A DNA stretch of 64,000 nucleotides from Flavobacteriaceae bacterium. Its GTDB lineage: Bacteria > Bacteroidota > Bacteroidia > Flavobacteriales > Flavobacteriaceae. The translations under genes and the position numbers were made by a program. Below the pieces are notes generated by a model that ran no database searches, was not told the origin of the DNA, and saw only the letters and a program-made list of their open reading frames with translations. Shown in pieces: positions 46,386-55,817 of this stretch; within the stretch, counting starts at the first letter, position 1, and each line of letters begins with the position of its first letter. Location of the stretch: positions 28,155-92,154 of the forward strand of contig JAKISG010000006.1 in assembly GCA_021648755.1 (NCBI GenBank), given 5' to 3'.

Positions 46386-46393
46386 TAATTTTG
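46386..46393 (+). promoter_or_regulatory. -7 element of the T9SS cargo gene
   Basis: TAATTTTG, 80 bases before the ATG at 46474. A second candidate, TATTTTTG, lies at 46329-46336. Confidence 0.4.
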
Positions 46394-46473
46394 CCTTAGT
46401 GTAAGGTTTTCTCCATAATCACATTTAACAGATACTGTTTTTTAACACAAAAATCAATTAAAATATTATCATT

Positions 46474-49203
46474 ATGAAAAAAATTAACACACTTATTATT
46501 ACTTTATTTATTGTTGCTTTTGCAAGCGCGCAAGACAATTCATTAAAGCCAACTACTATTTCTAAAGCTGCTTATATGATTGAAATACCTGCGTTGTCAA
46601 AAATGGAAAACATTATTGCAGCAAAAGGCTTTGAAGATGTAGCACCACCAAAAAGAAGAGGAAAAAATACTATTATTGAAGGAAAAGGATTACCAAAAGG
46701 GAAAGACCCATTAATGCAATTACAAATAGAGATAGCAAAAAGTAATACAACAAGAGCAACAGGTACAACTACAGCATCTTTTGCTGCACACCAAGGAACA
46801 GTTCTTAATGACCCTACCGGTGCAATAGGACCAAACCACTATGTATATGCCTTTAATTCTGGTTTTGGTATTTTAAGTAGAACAGGTGATGTGTTATTAC
46901 CAGAAGCTTCATTAGCAACTTTATTTCCAAACGAAACTCTTGGAGACCCTATTGTAGTATATGATCGATTTGCGGATCGTTTTATTATTATGGAATTTAG
47001 TAATAGCCCTAACGGATTTTTAATAGCAATATGTAAAGGACCAGACCCAGTAAATGATGGTTGGTACACCTACCGTTTTAATACAGGCACTTTCCCTGAT
47101 TATGAAAAATTAGCTGTTTGGAGTGATGGTTACTATATAACCGCAAATAAAGATCAAAATTCACCACAAACAAGTGATGTAGTTTTCGCAGTAGAAAGAG
47201 ACTTAATGATTGCTGGTAATGTAAATGCTCAAATGATAGGTTTCCCGTTACCAAATGTTAATAATAGTGGTTTTTATAGTCCAGGAGGGTTTAATGCAAT
47301 TGGTGCAAGTTTACCACCAGTTGGTGTAGGTCACCCAATTGTTTATATGCAAGACGACGCTTGGACTGGAGTTTCTCAAGATCACTTAAAAATATGGACT
47401 GTAGATGTAGACTGGAGTACACCTAGTAACTCTTCAATTTCAACACCACAAACTATAAATACTACTGATTTTGATAGTGTTTTTGATAACGGATCTTTTC
47501 AAAATTTAAACGAACCAGGTTCAGGTTCAGATATAGACGCTTTACAAAGTACAATGATGTACATGACAAATTATAGACGCTTTAGTACGCATAACGCCGC
47601 AGTTATGAATTTTGTGGTAGATGTCTCTGGAAATGATACCGTTGCTGGGATTCGTTGGTATGAATTAAGACAAACAGAAGATAATGCACCTTGGACAATT
47701 TACCAAGAAGGAACTTATACTCAACCAAACGGTCAAAGTGCTTTTTGTGGAAGTATTTCTATGGATTCTCAGGGGAATATAGGTTTAGGTTATACCGTTG
47801 TAAGTGATTTAATTTACACCTCTTTACGCTATACAGGTAGATTAGCAAATGATACTCTTGGCACAATGACCATTGCAGAAAAAAACATAGTAGATGGCGA
47901 TGCAAAAAATAACCGTCCAGACGGTCGATATGGAGATTATTCACAACTAACCATAGACCCAATAGACGATTTAACATTTTGGCATATTGGTGAATACATG
48001 AAAGGCGCAGCATCTGCTGTTCGTAAAAGTCATGTTGCAGCATTTAAAATTACCAATTCTGGAGGAGGAGATAACCAAGAATGTATTGCAGAAATAAACT
48101 CTTTTCCTCACAATGAAGGTTTTGAAAATACCTTAGGAACATGGACACAAGAAACAGGAGACGATTTAAATTGGACCATTAATTCAGGCGGTACATCTTC
48201 TAGTAGTACAGGACCAAGTAGTGCAACACAAGGAACTTACTATATTTATGTAGAAGCATCAGGAAGCGGAACAGGTTATCCAAACAAACAAGCTATAATT
48301 AATTCGCCTTGTTACGATTTAAGTTTGGCTTCTAGTGCAACTTTTTCGTTTAAATATCATATGTATGGTTCAACAGACATAGGAAGCATTGCTTTAGAAG
48401 CATCTACTGATAACGGTAGTACTTGGACAAGTATTTGGAGCCAAACAGGCAATCAAGGTAACTCTTGGCAAACAGTTAGTTTAAACCTAGCATCATATTT
48501 AGGCAGTAGTGTACAACTACGTTACAACAGAATTACTGGCGGAACTTGGAAAGCAGATGTTGCTATTGATGACGTTTCACTTTCTACTAGCAGTGATGGT
48601 GGAGGCTCTAATGACTGTGCATCAGCCGCATTAACTTTAACGATAAATTTAGATAACTATCCTGAAGAAACTACTTGGATACTTAAAAACTCTGGAGGCA
48701 CAACAGTAGCATTTAATGCTTATTCTTCTTCAAACCCTGACGGCTCTACAGTTGTAGAGAATATTAATGATTTATCTTCTGGAGACTATACCTTCACAAT
48801 AAACGATTCTGTAGGCGACGGTATTTGCTGTGGTTACGGTAACGGTTCATATACTTTATCAAGTTCTGAAGGTGTTATAGCATCTGGTGGAGATTTTGGT
48901 TCATCTGAGGTAATTGATTTTTGTGTAGATAGTACAAAACAACAACTAAACACGTATGAATTAAATAAAGAAAAGATATTTACAATCTATCCAAACCCAG
49001 TTCAAAATACTTTTAAAATTGATTCTAACGAGCAAGAAATTAATCAAGTATTAATATTCTCTGTTTTAGGAAAAAAAATTAGTGAATTTTCATCAAACGA
49101 AGCAAATTCAAATATTGATGTTTCTAAATTAGCAACAGGAAATTATTATATTAGAATTGTTTCAGGAGATTCAATTATTACTAAAAAGTTTATCAAAAAG
49201 TAA
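46474..49203 (+). CDS. Large secreted T9SS cargo protein with MAM domain
   Basis: Secreted protein of 909 residues. A signal peptide (MKKINTLIITLFIVAFASAQ) and a propeptide-like region to about 95 precede a beta-propeller-like domain to about 525 (HQGTVLNDPTGAIGPNHYV, YDRFADRFIIMEFS). A MAM-type domain follows at about 545-705 (FPHNEGFENTLGTW, IAIDDVSLS-like AIDDVSL), then a disulfide-rich domain at about 712-825 with DGICCGYGNGSY, and a type A sorting domain at 838-909 (IYPNPVQNTFKI to TKKFIKK). The C-terminus directs export through T9SS and attachment or release at the cell surface. No peptidase motif was recognised; adhesion or binding of polymers is the best guess. Confidence 0.9.
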   Translation: MKKINTLIITLFIVAFASAQDNSLKPTTISKAAYMIEIPALSKMENIIAAKGFEDVAPPKRRGKNTIIEGKGLPKGKDPLMQLQIEIAKSNTTRATGTTTASFAAHQGTVLNDPTGAIGPNHYVYAFNSGFGILSRTGDVLLPEASLATLFPNETLGDPIVVYDRFADRFIIMEFSNSPNGFLIAICKGPDPVNDGWYTYRFNTGTFPDYEKLAVWSDGYYITANKDQNSPQTSDVVFAVERDLMIAGNVNAQMIGFPLPNVNNSGFYSPGGFNAIGASLPPVGVGHPIVYMQDDAWTGVSQDHLKIWTVDVDWSTPSNSSISTPQTINTTDFDSVFDNGSFQNLNEPGSGSDIDALQSTMMYMTNYRRFSTHNAAVMNFVVDVSGNDTVAGIRWYELRQTEDNAPWTIYQEGTYTQPNGQSAFCGSISMDSQGNIGLGYTVVSDLIYTSLRYTGRLANDTLGTMTIAEKNIVDGDAKNNRPDGRYGDYSQLTIDPIDDLTFWHIGEYMKGAASAVRKSHVAAFKITNSGGGDNQECIAEINSFPHNEGFENTLGTWTQETGDDLNWTINSGGTSSSSTGPSSATQGTYYIYVEASGSGTGYPNKQAIINSPCYDLSLASSATFSFKYHMYGSTDIGSIALEASTDNGSTWTSIWSQTGNQGNSWQTVSLNLASYLGSSVQLRYNRITGGTWKADVAIDDVSLSTSSDGGGSNDCASAALTLTINLDNYPEETTWILKNSGGTTVAFNAYSSSNPDGSTVVENINDLSSGDYTFTINDSVGDGICCGYGNGSYTLSSSEGVIASGGDFGSSEVIDFCVDSTKQQLNTYELNKEKIFTIYPNPVQNTFKIDSNEQEINQVLIFSVLGKKISEFSSNEANSNIDVSKLATGNYYIRIVSGDSIITKKFIKK

Positions 49204-49218
49204 TACTATTTAATTTAA

Positions 49219-49252
49219 AAAGGGAAGCAAAATTTGTTTCCCTTTCTTTATA
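49219..49252 (+). terminator. Intrinsic terminator after the T9SS cargo gene
   Basis: AAAGGGAAGCAA (49219-49230) pairs with TTGTTTCCCTTT (49234-49245) including one G-U, across an AAT loop, followed by CTTTATAAT. It isolates the cargo gene from the nqr operon. Confidence 0.75.
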
Positions 49253-49326
49253 ATTTAGAATCTTTCTAAATTAGAGTAAAATTTAATTCTAAATGCAATT
49301 TAAGTTACAGTCTATATAAAATTTAA

Positions 49327-49334
49327 TAAATTTG
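49327..49334 (+). promoter_or_regulatory. -7 element of the nqr operon
   Basis: TAAATTTG, 45 bases before the nqrA ATG at 49380. It overlaps a possible TTG start at 49332, which argues against that start. Confidence 0.5.
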
Positions 49335-49379
49335 CAGACCAATAATTTGAGTTTAAAAAATTCAATTAAATTAAGACAA

Positions 49380-50732
49380 ATGTCAACAGACATAAAAATT
49401 AAAAAAGGCTTAGATATTAAGTTGAAAGGTGAAGCGAAAAAGGAATTATCTATTGCTCCTCATTCTAAAATTTTTACTGTTTATCCAGAAGATTTTCATT
49501 CCATTATTCCAAAACTTTCTATAAAAGTTGGTGAAAAAGTAAAGGTAGGTGATGCTATTTTTTACAATAAAACAAATGAAGCAATGAAATTTACTTCACC
49601 AGTTAGTGGAGAAATAGCCGAAGTTATTCGTGGAGAAAAACGTAAAATTTTAGCCATAACGATTCAAGCAGACTCAGTAAGTGTTGAAACACACAAAGAT
49701 TTTGGTATAAAAGTACCAAGTAACTTAGCAGAACCACAAATAAAACAACAATTGTTAGAAAGCGGTTGTTGGACTTTTATCAAACAAAGACCTTACGATG
49801 TTATAGCAAACCCAGCAAATGCACCTAAAGCGATTTTTATTTCTGGCTTTAATTCAGCACCACTAAGTGCAGATGTGGTATTTACACTACAAGGTAAAGA
49901 AGAAGCATTTCAAACAGGAATTGATGCCTTAACAAAATTAACCACAGGTAAAGTCCATTTATCTGTTAACGAAAAAGATTCTTTTTTAAACCACATAAAA
50001 GGAGTTAGTTTACATACCATTTCTGGACCACACCCTGCAGGAAATGTTGGCACACAAATCAACAAAATAGACCCTGTAAATAAAGGAGAAGTAGTTTGGA
50101 CAGTAAATGTACAAGATGTTGCGATAATTGGCACCTTATTTTTAACAGGTAAATACAATGCAGAACGGATTGTTGCATTAGCAGGCTCATCAGTTGAAAA
50201 CCCAAAATATTATACCACTAAAATAGGCGCTACCATAATAAGTATTTTAAACGATGCTAAAATTGCTGAAAATAGTAGAATTATTTCAGGAAATGTACTA
50301 ACAGGTAAAAATGTTGGATTGAAAGGCTCATTAAGACACTATAACAGCACTATAACAGCAATTCCAGAAGGAGATGATTATGAATTTCTCGGTTGGACCA
50401 AACCCGTCTTCAATAAAATATCAATCACAAGAGCAATGACTTTTTCTTGGCTAACACCAAATAAAAAATTCGACCTAAATACAAATACCAATGGAGAACA
50501 TAGAGGTTTTGTATTAACAGGTACTTATGAAAAGGTTTTTCCTTTAGATATTTATCCGATGCAAATCTTAAAATCTTGTATGTATCAAGATTTAGATGAA
50601 ATGGAAGCACTTGGTATGTACGAAGTTGCCCCTGAAGATTTTGCTTTAACGGAATTTATTTGTGTGTCTAAACAAGCACATCAAGAAATTATACGTAAAG
50701 GATTAGACCTAATGTTAAAAGAAATAGGTTAA
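49380..50732 (+). CDS. nqrA: Na+-translocating NADH:quinone reductase subunit A
   Basis: Peripheral cytosolic subunit of Na+-NQR, near the quinone site. The protein begins MSTDIKIKKGLDIKLKGEA, which matches the family start, and includes VSGEIAEVIRGEKRKI (biotinyl-lipoyl-like fold), ISGPHPAGNVGTQINKIDP and the long C-terminal domain. The start at 49380 gives 450 residues, the normal length; a TTG at 49332 lies inside the promoter element. It is the first of six contiguous nqr genes. The gap to nqrB is 93 bases. Confidence 0.96.
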   Translation: MSTDIKIKKGLDIKLKGEAKKELSIAPHSKIFTVYPEDFHSIIPKLSIKVGEKVKVGDAIFYNKTNEAMKFTSPVSGEIAEVIRGEKRKILAITIQADSVSVETHKDFGIKVPSNLAEPQIKQQLLESGCWTFIKQRPYDVIANPANAPKAIFISGFNSAPLSADVVFTLQGKEEAFQTGIDALTKLTTGKVHLSVNEKDSFLNHIKGVSLHTISGPHPAGNVGTQINKIDPVNKGEVVWTVNVQDVAIIGTLFLTGKYNAERIVALAGSSVENPKYYTTKIGATIISILNDAKIAENSRIISGNVLTGKNVGLKGSLRHYNSTITAIPEGDDYEFLGWTKPVFNKISITRAMTFSWLTPNKKFDLNTNTNGEHRGFVLTGTYEKVFPLDIYPMQILKSCMYQDLDEMEALGMYEVAPEDFALTEFICVSKQAHQEIIRKGLDLMLKEIG

Positions 50733-50825
50733 AAAGCACCTAGAACTTAAAATTATAAATTAATAAACAACTAGTAATTAGCATAAAGATAAAACTCTAG
50801 ACACTTTAGCTCCTAATAAAAAATA

Positions 50826-52010
50826 ATGAGTTTAAAAAACAAATTACACGAATTTAAAGAAAAGAATAAAGGTAAAAAGTGGTTACCCCTTTTTAGCGGA
50901 TTTCATACCTTTTTATATACCCCAAACGAAACCACGCATAATGGTTCTCATATTAGAGGTGCAGACGATTTAAAGCGCACCATGAATACGGTAATTATGG
51001 CATTAATACCCTGTTTAATTTTTGGTATGTTTAATGCTGGTTATCAACACTATTTAGCACTTGGTGAAATAAAACATACAGCAAACGGTTTTTTTAATCC
51101 CGAATTTTGGACAACTAATAATTTTATAATTGGCTTTTGGAAAATTTTACCTTTAGTAATTGTTTCTTACGTAGTAGGTTTAGGAGTTGAGTTTTTATTT
51201 GCAATAAAAAACGGACATGAAATCGAAGAAGGCTATTTAGTAACAGGTATGTTAGTACCCTTAATAGTACCAATAGACTTACCACTATGGATGCTTACCA
51301 TTGCAGTAATTTTTGGTGTTGTTATTGGTAAAGAAGTTTTTGGAGGTACAGGTATGAATATTTTAAACCCTGCATTAACCATTAGAGCATTCTTATTTTT
51401 TGCCTACCCAACTTGGATGAGTGGAGACAAAGTTTGGGTACAAGGAGCAAAAGCAGATGGCTTTTCAGGCGAAACAATTTTAGGAACATTAGCACAAGGT
51501 AAAGAAGTAGCTAATTCAGTTTTAGATACTTTTTACGGATTTATTTCAGGTTCTGTCGGTGAAACCTCTACCTTATTAATAATATTAGCAGGTTTATTCT
51601 TAATATTTACTAAAATTGGCTCATGGCGAATCATGCTATCCGCAATAATTGGAGCATTAATTATGGGTTATATCTTTAATATGATTGCGCCATCTATGGA
51701 AGGAACTAAATTTTACGGATTAATGGCAACAACATCTTGGCATCACTTACTATTAGGTGGATTTGCATTTGGAGTCGTATTTATGGCAACAGACCCCGTA
51801 ACAGCAACCCAAACCAATAAAGGAAAATGGATTTACGGTTTCTTAATCGGTTTCCTATCAATAGCAATACGTGTATTTAATCCAGCATACCCAGAAGGTG
51901 TAATGTTAGCCATCTTATTAATGAATGTATTTGCACCAACAATAGACCATTATATAGTACAAGGAAATATTAAACAAAGACTAAAAAGATTAAAGACGAA
52001 AACAACATAA
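50826..52010 (+). CDS. nqrB: Na+-translocating NADH:quinone reductase subunit B
   Basis: Main membrane subunit of Na+-NQR, carrying covalent FMN, riboflavin and part of the sodium path; 394 residues with about ten helices. Landmarks are HIRGADDLKRTMNTVIMALI, GKEVFGGTGMNILNPALT and FMATDPVTA near the C-terminus. The flavin-attachment site reads DGFSGET at 211-217, so T217 is the likely phosphoester threonine, but the usual alanine before it (SGAT) is glutamate here. The gene is otherwise full length. It lies between nqrA and nqrC, with gaps of 93 and 56 bases. Confidence 0.96.
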   Translation: MSLKNKLHEFKEKNKGKKWLPLFSGFHTFLYTPNETTHNGSHIRGADDLKRTMNTVIMALIPCLIFGMFNAGYQHYLALGEIKHTANGFFNPEFWTTNNFIIGFWKILPLVIVSYVVGLGVEFLFAIKNGHEIEEGYLVTGMLVPLIVPIDLPLWMLTIAVIFGVVIGKEVFGGTGMNILNPALTIRAFLFFAYPTWMSGDKVWVQGAKADGFSGETILGTLAQGKEVANSVLDTFYGFISGSVGETSTLLIILAGLFLIFTKIGSWRIMLSAIIGALIMGYIFNMIAPSMEGTKFYGLMATTSWHHLLLGGFAFGVVFMATDPVTATQTNKGKWIYGFLIGFLSIAIRVFNPAYPEGVMLAILLMNVFAPTIDHYIVQGNIKQRLKRLKTKTT

Positions 52011-52066
52011 GACTTTAAACAAATAAAGCAAAGACATTTTGTAGTCTCTGCAGGAAACAAATAAAA

Positions 52067-52816
52067 ATGGAAAAAAAAACAGATAAAAATTCATACACTA
52101 TAATCTTTGCCATTATTATGGTAATTATTGTCGGTGGTCTATTAGCATTAACTGCTTCTAGTTTAAAAGGAAAAATTACCGCCAATAAAGAAATAGAAAA
52201 AAAGCAAAACATTCTTTATGCAATGGGAATTAACGAAAACGATGCAAGTAACGCCAAGTTTATAACTAAAGACAAAGTGGCTGTTGCATTTACAAAATAC
52301 ATCAAAAAACAATTAATTATTCAAGGTGATGACGTAAAAGCAGATGACAAAGCCTACTTAATAGATATTAAAAAAGAACAAGCAGCAATTAAAAATGCAA
52401 ACTACAAAAGACGCTTCCCATTATTTTTAGGAAAAAAAGAAGGTAAAATATCTTATATCGTACCCATTAGAGGTAAAGGACTTTGGGATGCCATTTGGGG
52501 TTTTGTTTCTATGGATAAAAATATGGTAGTACAAGGCGTTTATTTTGACCATAAAGGCGAAACCGCAGGCTTAGGAGCAAACATAAATCAACGTTTTTTT
52601 ATGGATGACTTTATAGGCGAACACCTATTAGACAAAAATAATAAATTTAAAGGTATTGCTGTTTCAAAAAGTAATAATGACCCAAAAAACAATGATAAAT
52701 TAGATAACGAAGTAGATGCAATTGCAGGATCAACAATTACTGGCGATGGTTTAGCCGCAATGATTTATTCTGAACTTGCACCTTATGCTTCATATTTTAT
52801 AGCATTAAAAAATTAA
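52067..52816 (+). CDS. nqrC: Na+-translocating NADH:quinone reductase subunit C
   Basis: Subunit with one N-terminal membrane helix (about 10-33) and a periplasmic FMN-binding domain, 249 residues. Landmarks are YIVPIRGKGLWDAIWGFVSM and FDHKGETAGLGANIN. The flavin-attachment stretch is DAIAGSTITG at 217-226, so T223 is the likely modified threonine; family members usually have S-G-A-T or S-G-S-T here. ApbE, which attaches the FMN, is not encoded in the window. It lies between nqrB and nqrD. Confidence 0.95.
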   Translation: MEKKTDKNSYTIIFAIIMVIIVGGLLALTASSLKGKITANKEIEKKQNILYAMGINENDASNAKFITKDKVAVAFTKYIKKQLIIQGDDVKADDKAYLIDIKKEQAAIKNANYKRRFPLFLGKKEGKISYIVPIRGKGLWDAIWGFVSMDKNMVVQGVYFDHKGETAGLGANINQRFFMDDFIGEHLLDKNNKFKGIAVSKSNNDPKNNDKLDNEVDAIAGSTITGDGLAAMIYSELAPYASYFIALKN

Positions 52817-52873
52817 ATAAATTAAAGTGATATGATAGTTCTAAGTCATCACATTACTATAAAAAAATAAAAA

Positions 52874-53548
52874 ATGGCACTCTTAAATAAAAAAGACGCA
52901 GCATTAATCAAAGACCCGTTATTCGATAATAACCCAATAACAATACAGGTATTAGGTATTTGTTCTGCCCTAGCAATTACAGCACAGTTAGAAGCATCTA
53001 TTGTAATGACATTTTCAGTAATATTTGTATTAGGTGTAGGTAACGTAGTTATCTCTTTAATGCGAAATATAATCCCCTCAAAAATAAGAATTATAGTACA
53101 ACTAATAGTAGTTGCTACTTTAGTAATTATTGTTGATTTAGTTCTAAAAGCATTTGCTTACGAACTAAGTAAAACACTTTCTGTATTTATTGGATTAATT
53201 ATTACAAATTGTATCATTATGGGTCGTTTTGAAGCATTTGCTTTAGCAAATGGACCTTGGCGTTCTTTTCTTGACGGAATTGGTAACGCATTAGGGTACG
53301 GAGTCATATTAATAATTGTAGGTTTCTTTAGAGAATTATTAGGAACAGGCGATTTATTAGGATTAGGACAAAAATTATTAGGACACCCTTTATTAGGCAA
53401 CCCAATACCAGGAGAATTATCGGGCTTATATAAATATGGTTACGAAAACAACGGATTTATGTTACTTGCACCAATGGCATTAATTGTACTTGGTATTGTA
53501 ATTTGGGTACAGCGTAGTAGAAATACTAGTTTAATTGAAAGTCATTAG
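52874..53548 (+). CDS. nqrD: Na+-translocating NADH:quinone reductase subunit D
   Basis: Six-helix membrane subunit, 224 residues, homologous to RnfE and NqrE and forming with NqrE the inverted pair that holds a membrane Fe-S centre. Landmarks are KDPLFDNNPITIQVLGICSA, SVFIGLIITNCIIMGRFEAF (with the conserved cysteine of the NC motif) and DGIGNALGYGVILIIVGFFR. It starts 57 bases after nqrC. The gap after it (87 bases) contains three copies of ACTGAA before nqrE. Confidence 0.96.
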   Translation: MALLNKKDAALIKDPLFDNNPITIQVLGICSALAITAQLEASIVMTFSVIFVLGVGNVVISLMRNIIPSKIRIIVQLIVVATLVIIVDLVLKAFAYELSKTLSVFIGLIITNCIIMGRFEAFALANGPWRSFLDGIGNALGYGVILIIVGFFRELLGTGDLLGLGQKLLGHPLLGNPIPGELSGLYKYGYENNGFMLLAPMALIVLGIVIWVQRSRNTSLIESH

Positions 53549-53635
53549 TCAGTTGCCAAAAAGTAGTCAATGCAATCTAAATACTGAAACAATAACTGAA
53601 CCAAAATACAACTAAATACTGAACACTAAAAATAA

Positions 53636-54334
53636 ATGGAATTACTAGAATTATTTTTCAAATCAATCTTTATAGAAAATATGGTATTTGCTACGTTCTT
53701 AGGAATGTGTTCTTACCTTGCAGTATCTAAAAAAGTAAGCACCGCAGTTGGTCTTGGTGTTGCCGTAATATTTGTACTATTTATTACCGTACCATTAAAC
53801 TGGTTATTAGATCAATATATTTTACAACCAGGCGCATTAAGATGGTTAGACGAAGAATATGCAGATTACGACTTAAGTTTTTTATCGTTTATCTTATTTA
53901 TTGCAACCATCGCAACTATGGTACAATTAGTTGAAATTGTAGTAGAAAAATTTTCTCCTTCATTATATAATTCATTAGGTGTTTTCTTACCACTAATTGC
54001 AGTAAACTGTGCTATTTTAGGAGGGTCATTATTTATGCAATCTCGTGAAATCCCAACCTTAACAGAAGCTACAGTTTACGGTTTAGGCTCTGGTACTGGT
54101 TTTTTTTTAGCAATATTAGCAATTGCTGCTATTCGTGAAAAAATTAGATATTCAAATGTCCCTCCAGCTTTACGTGGTCTAGGAATTACATTTATTATTA
54201 CAGGCTTAATGGCAATTGGATTTATGAGTTTTGGCGGAATGCTAACAGGCGGAAAAGATGGCGGAAGCAAACAAGAAACTATTTCTAAAGTTGCTATCGA
54301 AAAAATTAAGGAAGAAGTTAAACAAATTGACTAA
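53636..54334 (+). CDS. nqrE: Na+-translocating NADH:quinone reductase subunit E
   Basis: Six-helix membrane subunit, partner of NqrD, 232 residues. Landmarks are FKSIFIENMVFATFLGMCSY (conserved cysteine in MCSY), LPLIAVNCAILGGSLFM with the second conserved cysteine in VNCAI, and GFFLAILAIAAIREKIRYSN. The C-terminal tail after residue 205 (GGKDGGSKQETISK and on) is charged and longer than in Vibrio NqrE (198 aa). It is followed by a 126-base gap with two small hairpins before nqrF. Confidence 0.96.
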   Translation: MELLELFFKSIFIENMVFATFLGMCSYLAVSKKVSTAVGLGVAVIFVLFITVPLNWLLDQYILQPGALRWLDEEYADYDLSFLSFILFIATIATMVQLVEIVVEKFSPSLYNSLGVFLPLIAVNCAILGGSLFMQSREIPTLTEATVYGLGSGTGFFLAILAIAAIREKIRYSNVPPALRGLGITFIITGLMAIGFMSFGGMLTGGKDGGSKQETISKVAIEKIKEEVKQID

Positions 54335-54460
54335 GACCTATGTCTTAAAGACGAATAGACTTGTGAATTTTAGACAAGATAATTTGTAGTAAAATAGTAT
54401 AATAAAGCGTTAGTAGTCTATCTAATAGACTTCTAATTCTAAACAGTCAAAAAAATAGAT

Positions 54461-55771
54461 ATGTTTTTAGTAAGTATATTAGGAGTCATTACAGCAACAG
54501 TTATTTCATTTTTAGTGGTGACATTAATTTTAGTTAGTGTGTTACTATTTGTAAAACAAAAATTAGCACCATCTGGTCCCGTAAAAATTACCATTAACGG
54601 AGAAAAAGAAATTGAAGTTTCTTCGGGTAGTACATTATTAACCACTTTAAGTAACGAAAAAATATTTTTACCATCTGCCTGTGGTGGTGGTGGTACTTGT
54701 GTTCAATGCGAATGTCATGTAAATTCTGGTGGTGGCGAAGCATTGCCTACAGAAACACCTCACTTTTCTAGAAAAGAATTAAAAGACGGTATTCGTTTAG
54801 CATGTCAAGTAAAAGTAAATCAAGATATGGATATTAGTATTCCAGAAGAAATTTTTGGAATAAAAAAATGGGAAGCAACTGTAGTTTCTAACTATAATGT
54901 AGCCACATTTATTAAAGAATTTATTGTTGAAATTCCTGAGGATATGGACTATAAAGCGGGTGGCTATATTCAAATAGAAATACCTAACACCGAAGTAAAG
55001 TATGAAGAAATGGATGTTACAGCACATCCAGAAGATCACCCAGGGCAACCAGATAAATTTAAACCTGACTGGGATAAATTTAAATTATGGTCTTTAGTGA
55101 TGAAAAATGAAGACATTGTAGAAAGAGCCTATTCTATGGCTTCCTATCCAGCAGAAGGAAGAAAAATAATGCTAAATGTACGTATAGCAACACCTCCATT
55201 TGATCGCGCAAAAGGAGATTGGATGGATGTAAACCCTGGAGTTGCATCATCCTACATTTTTAACTGCAAACCAGGCGATAAAGTAACTATTTCTGGTCCT
55301 TATGGAGAATTCTTTATTAATGAAAGTCAAGCAGAAATGCTATATGTTGGTGGTGGAGCAGGTATGGCACCAATGCGTTCACACTTATACCAATTATTTG
55401 AAACATTAAAAACAAATAGAAAAGTTACTTTTTGGTATGGTGGTCGCTCTAAAGCAGAATTATTTTATATAGAACATTTTAGACACCTAGAACGTAATTT
55501 CCCAAATTTTAAATTCTTTATTGCATTATCTGACCCACTACCAGAAGATAATTGGAAAGCAAAAACAGACATAAACGACATAGAAGGTGACGGTTTTGTA
55601 GGTTTTATTCATCAAGTAGTTATCGATCAATATTTAGCTAAACATGATGCTCCAGAAGATTTAGAACTATACTTCTGTGGACCACCATTAATGAACCAAG
55701 CAGTTCAAAAAATGGGAGAAGACTTTGGTCTTGATGATGAAAATATTAGATTTGATGATTTTGGCGGGTAA
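54461..55771 (+). CDS. nqrF: Na+-translocating NADH:quinone reductase subunit F
   Basis: Electron entry subunit: one N-terminal helix (about 5-31), a [2Fe-2S] ferredoxin domain with C74, C80, C83 and C115 (SACGGGGTCVQCECH, LACQVKV), then an FAD domain (ERAYSMASYP) and an NADH domain (YVGGGAGMAPMRSHLYQL, ending ELYFCGPPLMNQAV). It oxidises NADH and passes electrons to the membrane flavins. The 436 residues are longer than Vibrio NqrF (408) because of an insertion at about 190-210 in the FAD domain (HPEDHPGQPDKFKPDW). It is the last nqr gene, 46 bases before sdhC. Confidence 0.97.
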   Translation: MFLVSILGVITATVISFLVVTLILVSVLLFVKQKLAPSGPVKITINGEKEIEVSSGSTLLTTLSNEKIFLPSACGGGGTCVQCECHVNSGGGEALPTETPHFSRKELKDGIRLACQVKVNQDMDISIPEEIFGIKKWEATVVSNYNVATFIKEFIVEIPEDMDYKAGGYIQIEIPNTEVKYEEMDVTAHPEDHPGQPDKFKPDWDKFKLWSLVMKNEDIVERAYSMASYPAEGRKIMLNVRIATPPFDRAKGDWMDVNPGVASSYIFNCKPGDKVTISGPYGEFFINESQAEMLYVGGGAGMAPMRSHLYQLFETLKTNRKVTFWYGGRSKAELFYIEHFRHLERNFPNFKFFIALSDPLPEDNWKAKTDINDIEGDGFVGFIHQVVIDQYLAKHDAPEDLELYFCGPPLMNQAVQKMGEDFGLDDENIRFDDFGG

Positions 55772-55787
55772 TAATCAAAAGAAATGT

Positions 55788-55795
55788 TACCTTTG
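55788..55795 (+). promoter_or_regulatory. Possible -7 element between nqrF and sdhC
   Basis: TACCTTTG, 22 bases before the sdhC ATG. It would let the sdh genes be transcribed separately from nqr. Confidence 0.4.
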
Positions 55796-55817
55796 TTACT
55801 TGTTTAAAAAATAAAAA

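Noticed and set aside
49332..49379. TTG start for nqrA
   Set aside because: The TTG overlaps the TAAATTTG promoter element, and the ATG at 49380 gives the normal N-terminus.
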